A DNA stretch of 22,632 nt from a virus. A model generated the notes under the pieces. That model was not told the origin of the DNA and searched no databases. It saw only the letters and a list, made by a program, of their open reading frames with translations. The DNA lies in the IMG/VR virus record IMGVR_UViG_3300029448_007166, positions 1 to 22,632 of that record; one strand, 5' to 3'. The position numbers and the translations under genes are program-made. Shown here in pieces: positions 1 to 8,687 of this stretch. Every line of letters begins with the position of its first letter. Position 1 is the first letter of the stretch.

Positions 1-995
1 TATTCATCAAGGTTCTGAAAGTTTCCAGATGTTGCATCGCCAATACCAATCTGTGAACCGAGCAGTCTATCATCATCGTTTGCATTCGCAGTAACGGCAA
101 AGCCACCAACATCGTAAATGACATTGTTTTCCACCAACACACCACCTTGTGTTTGAGCAGCGGCATCAGAGTCAACACCATTTCCACCCATACGAGTAAT
201 CGTATTACTAAAAAATGTTCCATTTCTACCCTCTGTTGTTGACAAGTCAGCGATGCCGTTGCCGTGTAGATTGTCAATCACGCAGTTTATAATGATTGGT
301 GAAATGGTATCGCACTTGACACCGTTTCCGTTTCCACTACCTGATGTCCCTGATCCGTAGAGTCGGCAGTTGATGAGCGTGCTGTAATGTGTTCCGCCAT
401 TCTGAACCATCGTATCTAACTTTGTTCCGCCCGCAACAAACTCACACATCACACACTTTGCACCAAAGTTGGAGTGAACCCGTGCGTTGTTGTTGCCCGC
501 ACTTGCATTTGCACCAAACTTCATAAACAACCCGTGATGAAAGTTACGAAGTGACTCAGCAAAGGTGGAGTTGAGAACACCACCCTGACTGTATGATGTG
601 CTTGTGTTTTCTAAATGCAAACATTTGTAAACCGTGGATGTTCCAGCACCATCAAAAATCGTTCCGTTGTTCGTTCGGATAATCTGTGGATAGTCTTTGG
701 TGTCGAGATGTGCCTGTGAATCATCAGACCACTTTGGCTCAAGAAGATTACCACTTGCATCTGCACCAACCCAGAAGTGTGGATTGTCTGCGTTCGGGTC
801 GGTGGATGTCGGGACTAACTCCTCGGTTACAGTGTAGGTTCCAGCAAGAAAAATCCAACGAGTGTTTTGTCGTGTTTCCCCTTCGATGTCAGTTGTCCAC
901 GAAGTTCCTGTGATTGCTGCCTTTGCGTTTGCAGCAGATGATCCGTCTTGTGAACCTGCTCCCGATGGTGAATAATAAACATTAGTGAGTGCCAT
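1..995 (-). CDS. Beta-helix tailspike/fibre-like protein, N-terminal part (cut by window edge)
   Basis: An open frame starts with ATG at 995-993 (MALTNVYYSP...) and runs off the left edge after about 331 codons without a stop. The start follows a GAGG ribosome site by 6 bases, just after the stop of the preceding fibre gene. The visible protein is rich in Gly, Asn, Thr and Ser. From about residue 150 it shows short repeating rungs such as NCRLYGSG, NCVIDNLHGNGI, NTITRMGGNGV and ENNVIYDVGGFAV. That pattern is typical of right-handed parallel beta-helix (pectate-lyase-fold) proteins, which in phages are commonly tailspikes or fibre tips that bind or degrade surface polysaccharide. No catalytic residues can be assigned and the C-terminus is missing. 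It is the third consecutive structural gene in the run, so a virion receptor-binding or enzymatic role is inferred from fold pattern and context, not from recognisable family identity. Confidence 0.75.
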   Translation of the reverse strand, partial: MALTNVYYSPSGAGSQDGSSAANAKAAITGTSWTTDIEGETRQNTRWIFLAGTYTVTEELVPTSTDPNADNPHFWVGADASGNLLEPKWSDDSQAHLDTKDYPQIIRTNNGTIFDGAGTSTVYKCLHLENTSTSYSQGGVLNSTFAESLRNFHHGLFMKFGANASAGNNNARVHSNFGAKCVMCEFVAGGTKLDTMVQNGGTHYSTLINCRLYGSGTSGSGNGNGVKCDTISPIIINCVIDNLHGNGIADLSTTEGRNGTFFSNTITRMGGNGVDSDAAAQTQGGVLVENNVIYDVGGFAVTANANDDDRLLGSQIGIGDATSGNFQNLDE

Positions 996-998
996 TCA

Positions 999-3212
999 TT
1001 ACCTCGTTTCGTAAGATACAAATGCTTGTGCTGCGGTTGCGCCAGAGGCATTTGCTAGAACATGAAGATAAACAAAATCACCCTCGCTCACGGATGCCGT
1101 TCCAAAGGTTGTGGTTTCCCCTGTGACTCCGGTGGTTTCCGCTGTCGCTCCAGTGATGAAAGCGTTTGTTGGATTACCAAAGTCAGCACCAGCGATGTAA
1201 ACTGCTGCTGTCATACCACCCGCTGCTTTAGACTTCAGTTCAAACTTGGTGAGTGTTGCGTTGTATGGAATGCGATGAAGAGCGTCTGCTTTCGCACCAG
1301 TTGAAATGGCAGAGGATGCAGAGATGGTAAACGTTCCAACATCTTTTGCTGCACCTTTTTGATGAGTGCTATCGGCAAAGGTGATACCAGCGGATGTGAT
1401 TCGGATTCCGTCATTGAATTGTGTCTCTGTCGCAGTGAGTTTCATACCCTCTCTGCCACCAGCATCAAAATCAACCGTGTCAGTTCCAAATTGAATTTTT
1501 GTGTTTGTATCTCCTAGATGTCGAATACTAGTTGGTATATCAAAATCTGCATTTTCAACTTTGACAACACCATCATTATCATCAACAGTAAGTTTCACAG
1601 AGTTGGAGGAATCTTCAGGATCACCAATGACAACAACTTGATTTGCATCAAATCTGATACCAAGATCCAGTCCATTTGCTCCAATGCCTTTACCCGCTGT
1701 GATGAATTGATTGTCTGTAAAGGTGTTTGATTCGTTCTTGAAAGCGATTTGGGCTTCAGACGACAAGAATGTTCCGTCAGCGAAAGTGATACCGTTTGCT
1801 TTGATATTAAGACCACCACCAGAGATACCAACAGCGCCGCTCAAAGGAACTAAGTTAATACCACCATTACCAGAGTAAATATTAGCATCTGTCTGATCGT
1901 GTTCAATGCGAAGGTAATCATTCGCATCAGTCGAATCAGCGGAGTAAACAAGGAATTGAGGGTTTGTCATGCTGAGTGCAGATTTATCATCTGTAGACAT
2001 TGAACGATCACCATCAGCAAGGTCTGCTTTTCTACCCACGGCAAAGTGACCGTTGTTCCCATTCACACCAAACATCACCGTTCCATCATTATTATTGTTC
2101 TGTTGAAACCCTCTGTCCGAGGCATTGCCGAACATCAATCTAGCAGGTGAGCCGTCTGGAACATTTGTGTCAGAAAAAGTAATATCAGTGTCAAGTCTAA
2201 TTGCTTTGGTTACTTGTGTGCCTGATTCATCAATCACATTGATAACAGGACCGAATCCCCATTCGGTTGCGTCAATTTCAATACCAAAGTGATTTCCACC
2301 TTCATCGCTTGGAACAATTTGAATTGAACCGTCAGGACTATTGCGAATCACTTCACCGTTTGAGAAAACAAGATCACCAGCGAGTAAAATACCACCTTCA
2401 CAACTAATACCGCTGGAGGCAGTGATTCCCGCAACACTTAAACTAAGAGTTGATGTGTCAACAGAGCCAGTAATACCATTAAACGAACGAATAAAGTTTG
2501 CTGCGTTCGGAACAATTCTTAGGTAAATATCAGTGATACTTACTTGATCCAAACCCTGTTCGATATCGAATTCAGCCTGAACTGTGGAGGTGCTGGCACC
2601 TACAGTAATCGTGGTTTCACCGGAATTGACGATGGAATCATCACCACTCTGAGATTCAATTGCGATTGCAGCAGCCTGTGAAAAATCACCCGTCATTATT
2701 TCAAGATATCCACCATTATCTCTGAGTTTTTCAAACAGAGGCTTGAGATTATTTCCCTCTTTGTCTGTGTGATTGATTGATAATGTGTCAACCTCACTTG
2801 ATTTGTCAATATCCATGTGTCCTGAACTCGGAGTGCCAAGACCAGATCCAGAGGAAACCATTGTATATCTAAACCCACTGCGAGACGCTGTTGGTTGGAA
2901 GGTTCCGTCACTAAATGTGATACCTGCCGCTCCAGATATACCAGTTACAGGAAGAGTAAGTAAGGTTGTGTCGATGCTGCCGCTTAACCCGTTGAATGTT
3001 TCGACACCGTGTGTGATTTCAAGGTCGGTAAGTGTTACATCACCCGTCTTGCCTTGAACGGAAGTGACACCGACGATTGCACCAGTCACACCGTTGAATG
3101 TTGTAACTCTGTCACGAACTTTAACAAAGGCCACACCGTTATAGCGATATGTTTCACCTTCGTATGTGTAGGTGTCACCAGAACTTGGACTATTTGGAAA
3201 ATCAATACCCAT
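999..3212 (-). CDS. Large repeat-containing tail fibre protein (737 aa)
   Basis: This is a long virion-fibre-type protein. Residues 1-30 ([19 protein letters not shown]...) resemble the short attachment module at the end of the neighbouring collagen-like fibre. Imperfect repeats follow: TFNGVTGAIVGV (38-49), TFNGLSGSIDTT (72-83) and SFNGITGSVDTS (243-254), the latter two continuing into similar L-x-V-x-GI strands. A second repeat, GITF(A/S)D(G/S)T, occurs near 97, 474 and 609. The composition is Gly/Ser/Thr/Asn/Asp-rich with few Cys, as in beta-rich trimeric fibres. The last 110 residues (from about 625) look like a distinct Ala/Gly/Thr-rich domain, probably a tip or trimerisation domain. The ATG at 3212 overlaps the preceding stop by one base (TAATG), so translation is probably coupled. 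I see no intramolecular chaperone or enzyme motif. The structural assignment is firm in kind. The exact position in the tail or baseplate is unknown. Confidence 0.8.
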   Translation of the reverse strand: MGIDFPNSPSSGDTYTYEGETYRYNGVAFVKVRDRVTTFNGVTGAIVGVTSVQGKTGDVTLTDLEITHGVETFNGLSGSIDTTLLTLPVTGISGAAGITFSDGTFQPTASRSGFRYTMVSSGSGLGTPSSGHMDIDKSSEVDTLSINHTDKEGNNLKPLFEKLRDNGGYLEIMTGDFSQAAAIAIESQSGDDSIVNSGETTITVGASTSTVQAEFDIEQGLDQVSITDIYLRIVPNAANFIRSFNGITGSVDTSTLSLSVAGITASSGISCEGGILLAGDLVFSNGEVIRNSPDGSIQIVPSDEGGNHFGIEIDATEWGFGPVINVIDESGTQVTKAIRLDTDITFSDTNVPDGSPARLMFGNASDRGFQQNNNNDGTVMFGVNGNNGHFAVGRKADLADGDRSMSTDDKSALSMTNPQFLVYSADSTDANDYLRIEHDQTDANIYSGNGGINLVPLSGAVGISGGGLNIKANGITFADGTFLSSEAQIAFKNESNTFTDNQFITAGKGIGANGLDLGIRFDANQVVVIGDPEDSSNSVKLTVDDNDGVVKVENADFDIPTSIRHLGDTNTKIQFGTDTVDFDAGGREGMKLTATETQFNDGIRITSAGITFADSTHQKGAAKDVGTFTISASSAISTGAKADALHRIPYNATLTKFELKSKAAGGMTAAVYIAGADFGNPTNAFITGATAETTGVTGETTTFGTASVSEGDFVYLHVLANASGATAAQAFVSYETR

Positions 3213-4207
3213 TAGAGTTCCACCCAGTGATCATCGAATCGTGTGAACAAAATTGCGTTTGTCGTGTCATACCATCTATCTCCTGCGGAGGGACTTGCTG
3301 GTGGATTTTCTCCACTTGAAAATAATCCTGCGTCCGAAACTTCAACATCAACTTGTTTTCCTTTTCTCGAAACCGTAATGTTTGAACCCTTGAAATTAAT
3401 ATCATTTACTGATTTAATTACAATTGCTCGATCTTTCATGATACCAACGGCACCACCACCAGCACTCATGTATTTAGCAAGGTTTTGTGCGTTTCCGATT
3501 CCGGAAAGTTTTGAAACAACACTTTCTAATTTTTTTGTGTCGAACTCAAGTTTACCTTTTTCCTCATCATATATCAGAGGATACTTAGCAGAGATTGTAG
3601 AGAGATCACCGGAATCACCTTTGTCTCCCTTTACACCTTGCTCCCCATCAGATCCAGCAGGCCCGGCTGGACCGGGATCACCTTTTTGTCCTTTGGATCC
3701 TCTTGGACCTCTTTCACCTCTCGGTCCTTGAAGTCCTTTCGCGCCATCTCTCCCGTCCTGTCCCGCTTGACCGTCCTTACCGGCAACACCGGCAATGCCT
3801 TGTGGACCTTGCTCACCCGCGTCACCTTTGTCTCCCTTTGGACCCTGAACTCCTTGTTCACCTTGTGGGCCGATTTCTCCTTGCGGTCCTTGTTCACCTC
3901 GTTCACCTTGTGGACCGATAGGACCCTGCTCACCTTGGATTCCTTGTTCACCCTGCGGTCCTTGCTCACCAAGACCACCTCTTTCACCTTGAACACCTTG
4001 CAGTCCTTGTGAGCCACGATCACCGACAGGCCCAATCGGTCCCATAGCGCCTGGGGTTCCGGGCAAAGTCACAACCTCTGTTATTTCTTTTGTTTCAATT
4101 ACCTTTTCAATAATTTCTGGTTTAGGTGGTTCAACGACAGTCTCAACAGATTCATATACAATCTGAAGATCGTCGTCTCTTTTATTAAAATCCAGAAATC
4201 TCTTCAT
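3212..4207 (-). CDS. Collagen-like tail fibre protein (331 aa)
   Basis: The domains are clear by eye. Residues 1-48 form a charged N-terminal segment rich in Glu, Lys and Val, possibly a coiled or attachment region. From G50 to G200 every third residue is glycine, giving about 50 Gly-X-Y triplets in perfect register with many Pro, Gln, Glu and Lys (e.g. [19 protein letters not shown]). Residues 201-295 are a non-collagenous domain. Residues 300-331 are a short module with the motif [13 protein letters not shown] ending in WVEL. Collagen-like repeats form triple helices and are common as rigid shafts in phage fibres. The gene opens the structural block directly downstream of the glycosyltransferase cassette. 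No Shine-Dalgarno sequence is visible before the ATG at 4207, which is unusual for this window (see the separate promoter entry). The repeat DNA creates long antisense reading frames that are not genes. Confidence 0.88.
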   Translation of the reverse strand: MKRFLDFNKRDDDLQIVYESVETVVEPPKPEIIEKVIETKEITEVVTLPGTPGAMGPIGPVGDRGSQGLQGVQGERGGLGEQGPQGEQGIQGEQGPIGPQGERGEQGPQGEIGPQGEQGVQGPKGDKGDAGEQGPQGIAGVAGKDGQAGQDGRDGAKGLQGPRGERGPRGSKGQKGDPGPAGPAGSDGEQGVKGDKGDSGDLSTISAKYPLIYDEEKGKLEFDTKKLESVVSKLSGIGNAQNLAKYMSAGGGAVGIMKDRAIVIKSVNDINFKGSNITVSRKGKQVDVEVSDAGLFSSGENPPASPSAGDRWYDTTNAILFTRFDDHWVEL

Positions 4208-4220
4208 AAAGTTATTTATT
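4208..4220 (-). promoter_or_regulatory. Candidate T4-type late promoter directly at the collagen-like fibre start
   Basis: The minus strand reads AATAAATA at 4220-4213, followed by ACTTT and then the ATG at 4207. This differs by one base from the T4 late promoter box TATAAATA and fits the looser NATAAATA form I recall for marine T4-like phages. If the box occupies positions -13 to -6 as in T4, position +1 falls on the A of the ATG. The same stretch contains a weak inverted repeat (AAGTTA/TAACTT). The region is AT-rich, so the match may be chance. Confidence 0.35.
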
Positions 4221-5487
4221 TAACTTTTTGTTTTCTTGATTTTTGCTTGGTTGGCTTTTTCACTCTATTTTTTCTCTCTTCTTTTTGATGCTTCTTTTCC
4301 ATTTTTTGCTGAAGGTCTTTTGCTTGCTGTTCTTGTGCGATATGTGCTTGATATTGCGATACGAGTTGATGATATATTTTGTAGTTACCCGTCACACGTT
4401 CGACTTGCTCTTGTGGTAAATGTCCCTCTGACAACAGTTTTTGTGATGCAGCGAGTCCAATATGAATATCACCGACAGAGTGGGCACACGTTGCAAGTTC
4501 ATCCAACGCTTGCCAAGTATATGTGTCTTGAGCGATGAATAAAATGTCATCTTTTGGATAAGGTAACTCTGCTGCTCGTTTTGCAAAAATGTATCCTACA
4601 GCAGGCATTTCAAGAATCTCACGATATGTTCTTGCAATATGATAAAGTGGCTCTGCTCTTGTGGGTCTTGCGTGATGTGCAAGTAAGAATGCGTGAATAA
4701 TCTCTCCTGTCGATTGTCCTAAGATTGCTTTACACATACCGACACGCATCAGGGAGTAAAAAACTTCTTCGGGCCATCCACCAGCATCTGCTCGCTTTTG
4801 ATACCACTCCTCCGCTTTTTCCCATTGTTGAGAATCAAAATATGATTGAGCGAGATAAAATTTATATCTTTCATTGTCCGGCTCATAGTTTGGATCTTCT
4901 TCATTTGTAAGTGCCGAAAGAAGAACGTCTGCGTCTTTACTGTATTTTTCAATAGGATCAATGCCAACGTTTCTCGCACCCTCTGTTCGTGCATTGATCT
5001 TATAATTACCATCTAATTTTATAACATTAGGTTGTGGTTTTGTTTTTATTCCAGCATATTCATGAAGAACACCAACGTAATGCCATTGACTAGAAAGTTT
5101 GACAAGTTGTGTTCTCCACCAAGTAAACTCACCACGACTAATTCTTAGTGAGTATCCATCAACATTTGGATCTAGTGGTGGAATCGGCAACTCACCCGTG
5201 ATGTAATCATCGGCATCAATAATTAAACCATAGTCTGCTTTTTCTTCACAGTTTTCTAATGATTCGGATCTAGACTTCCCGAAACCCTTCCAGTCTGACT
5301 GGTGAACATCGCCGGGAATACCAAGTTCATCAAACGTTTTTTTAATTAAGTCTTGAGTTCCATCGGTTGATCCCGTATCTGTGATATCGTATCTGTCAAT
5401 GAAAGGAGCGACTGACTTAAGACAGTCTTGAATAATATGAGACTCGTCTTTAACAATCATACAAAGCGTTACTGTCGGTTTACTCAT
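4216..5487 (-). CDS. GT2-family glycosyltransferase with TPR-like repeats (423 aa)
   Basis: The N-terminal domain is a family 2 GT-A fold glycosyltransferase. Residues 5-15 ([11 protein letters not shown]) are the standard first strand, DTGSTDGT lies at 37-44, and the metal-binding motif IDADD at 90-94. Residues about 195-340 have a helical pattern with Tyr/Ala/Leu/Trp spacing like tetratricopeptide repeats ([17 protein letters not shown]), probably for protein-protein contact. The last 40 residues are Lys/Arg/Gln-rich, likely helical and basic. I take the ATG at 5487 as the start because GGGAG lies 6 bases upstream. A GTG directly before it (5490) is also possible. The start overlaps the preceding gene by 8 bases. 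Such GT2-TPR proteins transfer sugars to glycans or proteins. The acceptor is unknown. As the last gene before the fibre genes, it is a candidate for virion glycosylation. Confidence 0.82.
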   Translation of the reverse strand: MSKPTVTLCMIVKDESHIIQDCLKSVAPFIDRYDITDTGSTDGTQDLIKKTFDELGIPGDVHQSDWKGFGKSRSESLENCEEKADYGLIIDADDYITGELPIPPLDPNVDGYSLRISRGEFTWWRTQLVKLSSQWHYVGVLHEYAGIKTKPQPNVIKLDGNYKINARTEGARNVGIDPIEKYSKDADVLLSALTNEEDPNYEPDNERYKFYLAQSYFDSQQWEKAEEWYQKRADAGGWPEEVFYSLMRVGMCKAILGQSTGEIIHAFLLAHHARPTRAEPLYHIARTYREILEMPAVGYIFAKRAAELPYPKDDILFIAQDTYTWQALDELATCAHSVGDIHIGLAASQKLLSEGHLPQEQVERVTGNYKIYHQLVSQYQAHIAQEQQAKDLQQKMEKKHQKEERKNRVKKPTKQKSRKQKVK

Positions 5488-6238
5488 CACTGTCTCCCAT
5501 GAACCATAAATTGTTCGTTTTTAATCTTTCGAGTTTGATTTCTTGTCCAACACAAAAATTTGCGTGAACAACTGTTTCTGAGCCGTGTCGCTCACTCACA
5601 CTAAAATATAAATGTCCGTTTGTTGCGAACGACGTTGGAAATGTGGTCCATCTCACATCTTTATTTATTTGAATTTTTCCGAGAAGAATCCAGTTCATCA
5701 AAGTTTGATCATGCACCTCTTTCCACTCTGTTTTGTGACTCTCTGTTTCTTTTGCATGTGAAACCAAACTTAAATACTCTTCAAGAAAATTTTTCACATT
5801 GTCATTGTTTCGGACGTAAAAGAAGCCGGTGCAAATGTGCTGTCCTGTCGGTTTGTCTGTTTGAAAAACCATCTCAAAATTAGTAGTTCGTGCGATTTCA
5901 AAAAGTTTTTCTGACGGATCACTCGTAAAAACCACATCGGTATCAACCAAAACAAAATCATCAGTATCATTTTCAATAATTTCATTATACAGTGCTTCTA
6001 TTTTTTTAAACGAGATATTTATAAAGTTATCCGTTCCATAGCGATTGTGTTCCTTTATATCAGAGTTAAGTTCCCTTAGTTCAACGTAATCAGGAATATC
6101 ATAATTAAATTCCAACTCCTCTCTCGCTCCATCAGCACAATATACAACAACTGGCAAGTCACTGTGATTTCGTAAAGAAGTGATCATGTTCATGCAAAAA
6201 ACGGTATTACCTGTGGTGGTAATCGTAATAAATTTCAT
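5480..6238 (-). CDS. Putative nucleotide-diphospho-sugar glycosyltransferase, DxD type (252 aa)
   Basis: A cytoplasmic GT-A-like glycosyltransferase. The N-terminus (MKFITITTTGNTVFC) looks like the first strand and helix of the fold. The metal-binding motif is DTD at 99-101 within VLVDTDVVF, and CTGFFYVRNND further on is the pattern I know from the Pfam nucleotid_trans type (plant RRA-like and bacterial relatives). A conserved-looking DQTLMNW segment follows. I chose the ATG at 6238 because it forms an ATGA overlap with the epimerase stop. An upstream in-frame TTG (6256) would add six unlikely residues. There is no signal peptide or membrane segment. Donor and acceptor cannot be told from sequence. 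The gene is translationally coupled to the GalE-like epimerase, which may supply its donor. Confidence 0.68.
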   Translation of the reverse strand: MKFITITTTGNTVFCMNMITSLRNHSDLPVVVYCADGAREELEFNYDIPDYVELRELNSDIKEHNRYGTDNFINISFKKIEALYNEIIENDTDDFVLVDTDVVFTSDPSEKLFEIARTTNFEMVFQTDKPTGQHICTGFFYVRNNDNVKNFLEEYLSLVSHAKETESHKTEWKEVHDQTLMNWILLGKIQINKDVRWTTFPTSFATNGHLYFSVSERHGSETVVHANFCVGQEIKLERLKTNNLWFMGDSDE

Positions 6239-7131
6239 AATTGACTCACAATCCAATCTTTTAATTTAACTTTAGGTTTCCAACCCAAAACGGTTTTTAC
6301 TTTTTCAATATCTGCGAGAGTTTCTCGTGACTCACCAACTCTTGGTTCAATCATTATTTTATTTTTTGAAATAAAGTCGGCAAGTTCATTTACTGAATGA
6401 TTGATTCCGGTTCCGAGATTAAAAACTTCACCATATTTTTCCATCTTAATTGTGGATGCAAAAATGTTTGCACTAACTACATCAGAAACATGAGTGAAGT
6501 CTCTTCGTTGCTCTCCGTCCGGAACAATTGTAAGTGGTTGTCCCTTTTTCAATTGTTCTAAAAATAAACCAATCACCGGAGCATATTGACCTCTCGTTGG
6601 TTGACGTTCGCCATAAACATTAAAGTATCTAAACACGACCGTTTCCAATCCAAACAAATCAGAATACATTTTGCATAGTTTTTCACCTGATACTTTTGAT
6701 ACTGAATATGGATTCAAACAATCATCTGACTGAGTTTCAACGTTAGGAATTTTATTTTTTAAACCATACGCAGATGATGTTGATGAGTAAACAACTCGTC
6801 GCACTCCGGCCTCTCTTGCCGCTTGTAGAATAGAGCAAGTTCCGTATGCGTTTGTTCTAACTGCCTTCAGCGGATTTTTAATCGCCGGTTGAATTCTGGA
6901 TTCTGCCGCCAAGTGAAAAACAGTATCAACGTTATTAAAAAGACCTTTGATCAAATCATGATCGCAAATGTCATATTTGTAATACTTTGCTTTATTATTG
7001 TAATGAAAATATTTGTGTGACTCCGAGGACTCATCATCAATCACAACAACACCGTGTCCTGCGTCAACCAAATTGTCAACAATATGTGAACCAATAAAAC
7101 CCGCACCACCAGTTACCAAGTATTTCTTCAT
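6235..7131 (-). CDS. NAD-dependent sugar epimerase/dehydratase, GalE-like extended SDR (298 aa)
   Basis: An extended short-chain dehydrogenase/reductase acting on nucleotide sugars. The NAD-binding motif GGAGFIG lies at 8-14, followed by an acidic position (DDE, 32-34). HLAAES lies at 73-78, the catalytic Ser region SSTSS at 116-120 and the catalytic YxxxK at Y142-K146 (PYSVSK). RYFNVYGERQ and the C-terminal GDF-like segment (RRDFTHVSD) are typical of UDP-hexose 4-epimerases such as GalE/WbpP. The length is slightly short of the usual 310-340 residues but the domain looks complete, ending after the GWKPK segment. The likely reaction is epimerisation of a UDP-sugar (or similar) for the glycosyltransferases around it. 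Substrate choice (UDP-Glc or UDP-GlcNAc) cannot be decided. The start forms an ATGA overlap with the GDPD-like gene. Confidence 0.88.
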   Translation of the reverse strand: MKKYLVTGGAGFIGSHIVDNLVDAGHGVVVIDDESSESHKYFHYNNKAKYYKYDICDHDLIKGLFNNVDTVFHLAAESRIQPAIKNPLKAVRTNAYGTCSILQAAREAGVRRVVYSSTSSAYGLKNKIPNVETQSDDCLNPYSVSKVSGEKLCKMYSDLFGLETVVFRYFNVYGERQPTRGQYAPVIGLFLEQLKKGQPLTIVPDGEQRRDFTHVSDVVSANIFASTIKMEKYGEVFNLGTGINHSVNELADFISKNKIMIEPRVGESRETLADIEKVKTVLGWKPKVKLKDWIVSQL

Positions 7132-7583
7132 CTAAATTTTTCCTTACATGCAAAAACAAAATCAGAGCAAACCGCATAAAAATTTCTTTGTTTGTAATTT
7201 TCAACTTCCTCAAGAGACAACAAAGGAATTACACATCGACAGTTCATTTTTTCACCAAAATCATGGGACCAAATATATCCGTGACTCGTTATGGTAAACC
7301 GATCTCTCTCATGCCAAAAGTGTTCGAGCGAAGTTGTATTTAAAAAACCAAGCGATTCATAGTCCTTTGCGTGTAACCAAAGGTTTACCTGTCTTTCTAA
7401 CAACCACATCTCACTGACTTTGTATTGTGGTTCATCGTGTCCTAACCAAAGTTCTCCATCTTTTGTTCTGACATCAATCTCAACATCAAAACCAAGTTTG
7501 ATCGCTTCATCAATATAGTCGGGACTATTTTCCCGATCAGGATTAAGTCCGTCTAAGTTCCCTCTATGTGAAATAAAAATCAT
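7128..7583 (-). CDS. Short glycerophosphodiester phosphodiesterase-like protein (151 aa)
   Basis: Residues 1-55 carry the signature of the GDPD/PI-PLC-like phosphodiesterase barrel: HRG at 6-8, EN at 18-19, EIDVRTKDG at 35-43 (Glu35 and Asp37 as metal ligands) and GHD at 48-50 (the second catalytic His). The family usually has 230-300 residues, so this protein lacks about half of a full TIM barrel. It could be a reduced family, as I recall for short GDPD-like proteins in bacterial capsule loci, or a remnant, but there is no frameshift and the reading frame is intact. GDPDs hydrolyse phosphodiester bonds of glycerol phosphates. Here it sits between a HAD phosphatase and an epimerase with ATGA overlaps on both sides, so a role in making or trimming a phosphorylated polyol or sugar is an inference from context. 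Confidence 0.7.
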   Translation of the reverse strand: MIFISHRGNLDGLNPDRENSPDYIDEAIKLGFDVEIDVRTKDGELWLGHDEPQYKVSEMWLLERQVNLWLHAKDYESLGFLNTTSLEHFWHERDRFTITSHGYIWSHDFGEKMNCRCVIPLLSLEEVENYKQRNFYAVCSDFVFACKEKFR

Positions 7584-7879
7584 AGTTCGTCCGGTCTCAT
7601 GTTTTTATCATCGTAAAAAACGTCATAATATGGTTTGTCACACCGAAGTTCGTGATACTTTGCACCCCACGATTCTAATTGACTTTCCGTTAATTTATAC
7701 CAATCTTTTCCGGATCTGCTACCTCTTGCTGTCCAATACACAATTCGATTGCCATCATCATAAAGTTTATTTACTTTAAGAATGGTTTCTGGTCTTGGTG
7801 TCGAAGAGTAATAATCCCTTACGTCATCGCCGGGAGTATCACAAATAGTTTCATCAATATCAACGTAAATGATTTTCAT
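7580..7879 (-). CDS. Small HAD-superfamily phosphatase (99 aa)
   Basis: A capless HAD hydrolase with all four motifs visible. Motif I is VDIDET (nucleophile D7, acid D9), motif II is YWTARG with T50, motif III is K82 (CDKP) and motif IV is YDD at 89-91. At 99 residues it is shorter than most HAD phosphatases but complete, resembling small capsule-locus phosphatases that remove phosphate from sugar or polyol phosphates. Its ATG lies inside the last codons of the nucleotidyltransferase gene (20-base overlap) and its stop forms an ATGA overlap with the GDPD-like gene, so the three are likely translated together. The substrate is unknown. A sugar or polyol phosphate made by the upstream kinase-aldolase protein is plausible. 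Confidence 0.8.
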   Translation of the reverse strand: MKIIYVDIDETICDTPGDDVRDYYSSTPRPETILKVNKLYDDGNRIVYWTARGSRSGKDWYKLTESQLESWGAKYHELRCDKPYYDVFYDDKNMRPDEL

Positions 7880-8687
7880 TAAAAGTTTTCCAATAACGAT
7901 AACAACTCACAAGGTCTTTTTGTGTTTTGACCTGTCCCTTTTCAATGATACTTTTCCACGCTTCCATATTTTCAACTTCCTCTGGTGTTCCCATAACCAA
8001 AGCGAATGGTGTATCATAACAACTAACTCTCAGTCCATCTTGAACAAGAAGATTATACACGAGCGTTACATAAAATTCACCATTATAGTTGATGTTTTTT
8101 TCAACTGCTTCGTCGAAATACTTTTTGATGTATGAGCCTTTTTTAAAGTAATACGTTCCCGTTGAGGCATGTTCGCTCATTGGATCATCCGTGTAACACT
8201 CTTTCTCTTTGATTTCCTCAAGCATGCCACCATCCATTTTCATGAATGCCATCTTTGTGTTGTTGAGAGTGTGCGGATGAAAACCAGAATGTGAAAGAAC
8301 GCATCCATCTAAGTTATTATCATCAACATATTTTGTAAAATCATCACGATCCCACACAAAAGGATTATCACAATAAGTAACGATAACCTCTTCGTCATCC
8401 ACGATATCATCGTAAACTTGTTGGACTGTATAAACAGGACCGTATTTGTGAAGAGGCATCGAAACTACCTTTGAGTTTGGTTTCAACTCAAGTAGAATTT
8501 TTTCCATATCTGTTTCTTGTAAATGCTTCTCGTTACAAATGAAAACAAATTCATCCTCATCAGAAAAGGCATCGAGAATATACTCGATAACTCTTTTACC
8601 CATAACTTTAATAAGAGGTTTTGGATCGGTGTAACCCGCTTGAACGAAGCGATTACCCGTCCCTGCCATCGGAACAATAATCTTCAT
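7860..8687 (-). CDS. Sugar/polyol-phosphate nucleotidyltransferase (275 aa)
   Basis: A nucleotidyltransferase of the GT-A-like NTP_transferase superfamily. The N-terminal signature IIVPMAGTGNRF (3-14) binds the nucleotide, PKPL at 22-25 supplies the conserved Lys for the phosphates, and CDN at 106-108 (D107) is the likely metal site. A short left-handed-helix or hexapeptide domain is absent, so it is a single-domain enzyme. It probably transfers CMP, UMP or dTMP-type nucleotides to a phosphorylated sugar, polyol or similar small molecule. Cytidylyl transfer is common in relatives from capsule loci, but the base cannot be read from sequence. The ATG at 8687 has AGGAAGG 6 bases upstream and overlaps the kinase-aldolase gene by 35 bases, the longest overlap in the cassette. 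That suggests tightly coupled synthesis of consecutive enzymes. Confidence 0.82.
   Translation of the reverse strand: MKIIVPMAGTGNRFVQAGYTDPKPLIKVMGKRVIEYILDAFSDEDEFVFICNEKHLQETDMEKILLELKPNSKVVSMPLHKYGPVYTVQQVYDDIVDDEEVIVTYCDNPFVWDRDDFTKYVDDNNLDGCVLSHSGFHPHTLNNTKMAFMKMDGGMLEEIKEKECYTDDPMSEHASTGTYYFKKGSYIKKYFDEAVEKNINYNGEFYVTLVYNLLVQDGLRVSCYDTPFALVMGTPEEVENMEAWKSIIEKGQVKTQKDLVSCYRYWKTFNENHLR

Noticed and set aside
3631-4035. Long open frames in other frames and on the plus strand over the collagen-like repeats
   Set aside because: Gly-X-Y codons repeat every nine bases and remove stops in all frames. The translations are low-complexity shadows of the real fibre gene.
5662-5669. AATAAATA box on the minus strand
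   Set aside because: Also within the coding sequence of the same glycosyltransferase and not placed before any gene start. Taken as background.
6016-6023. Exact TATAAATA on the minus strand as a late promoter
   Set aside because: It is inside a glycosyltransferase gene, encodes ordinary residues (FINIS), and no late gene starts soon after. An AT-rich window of this size is expected to contain such matches by chance.
7128-7583. GDPD-like gene as a frameshifted pseudogene
   Set aside because: The reading frame is intact with ATGA overlaps on both sides and there is no leftover homologous sequence after its stop. The next gene begins at once.
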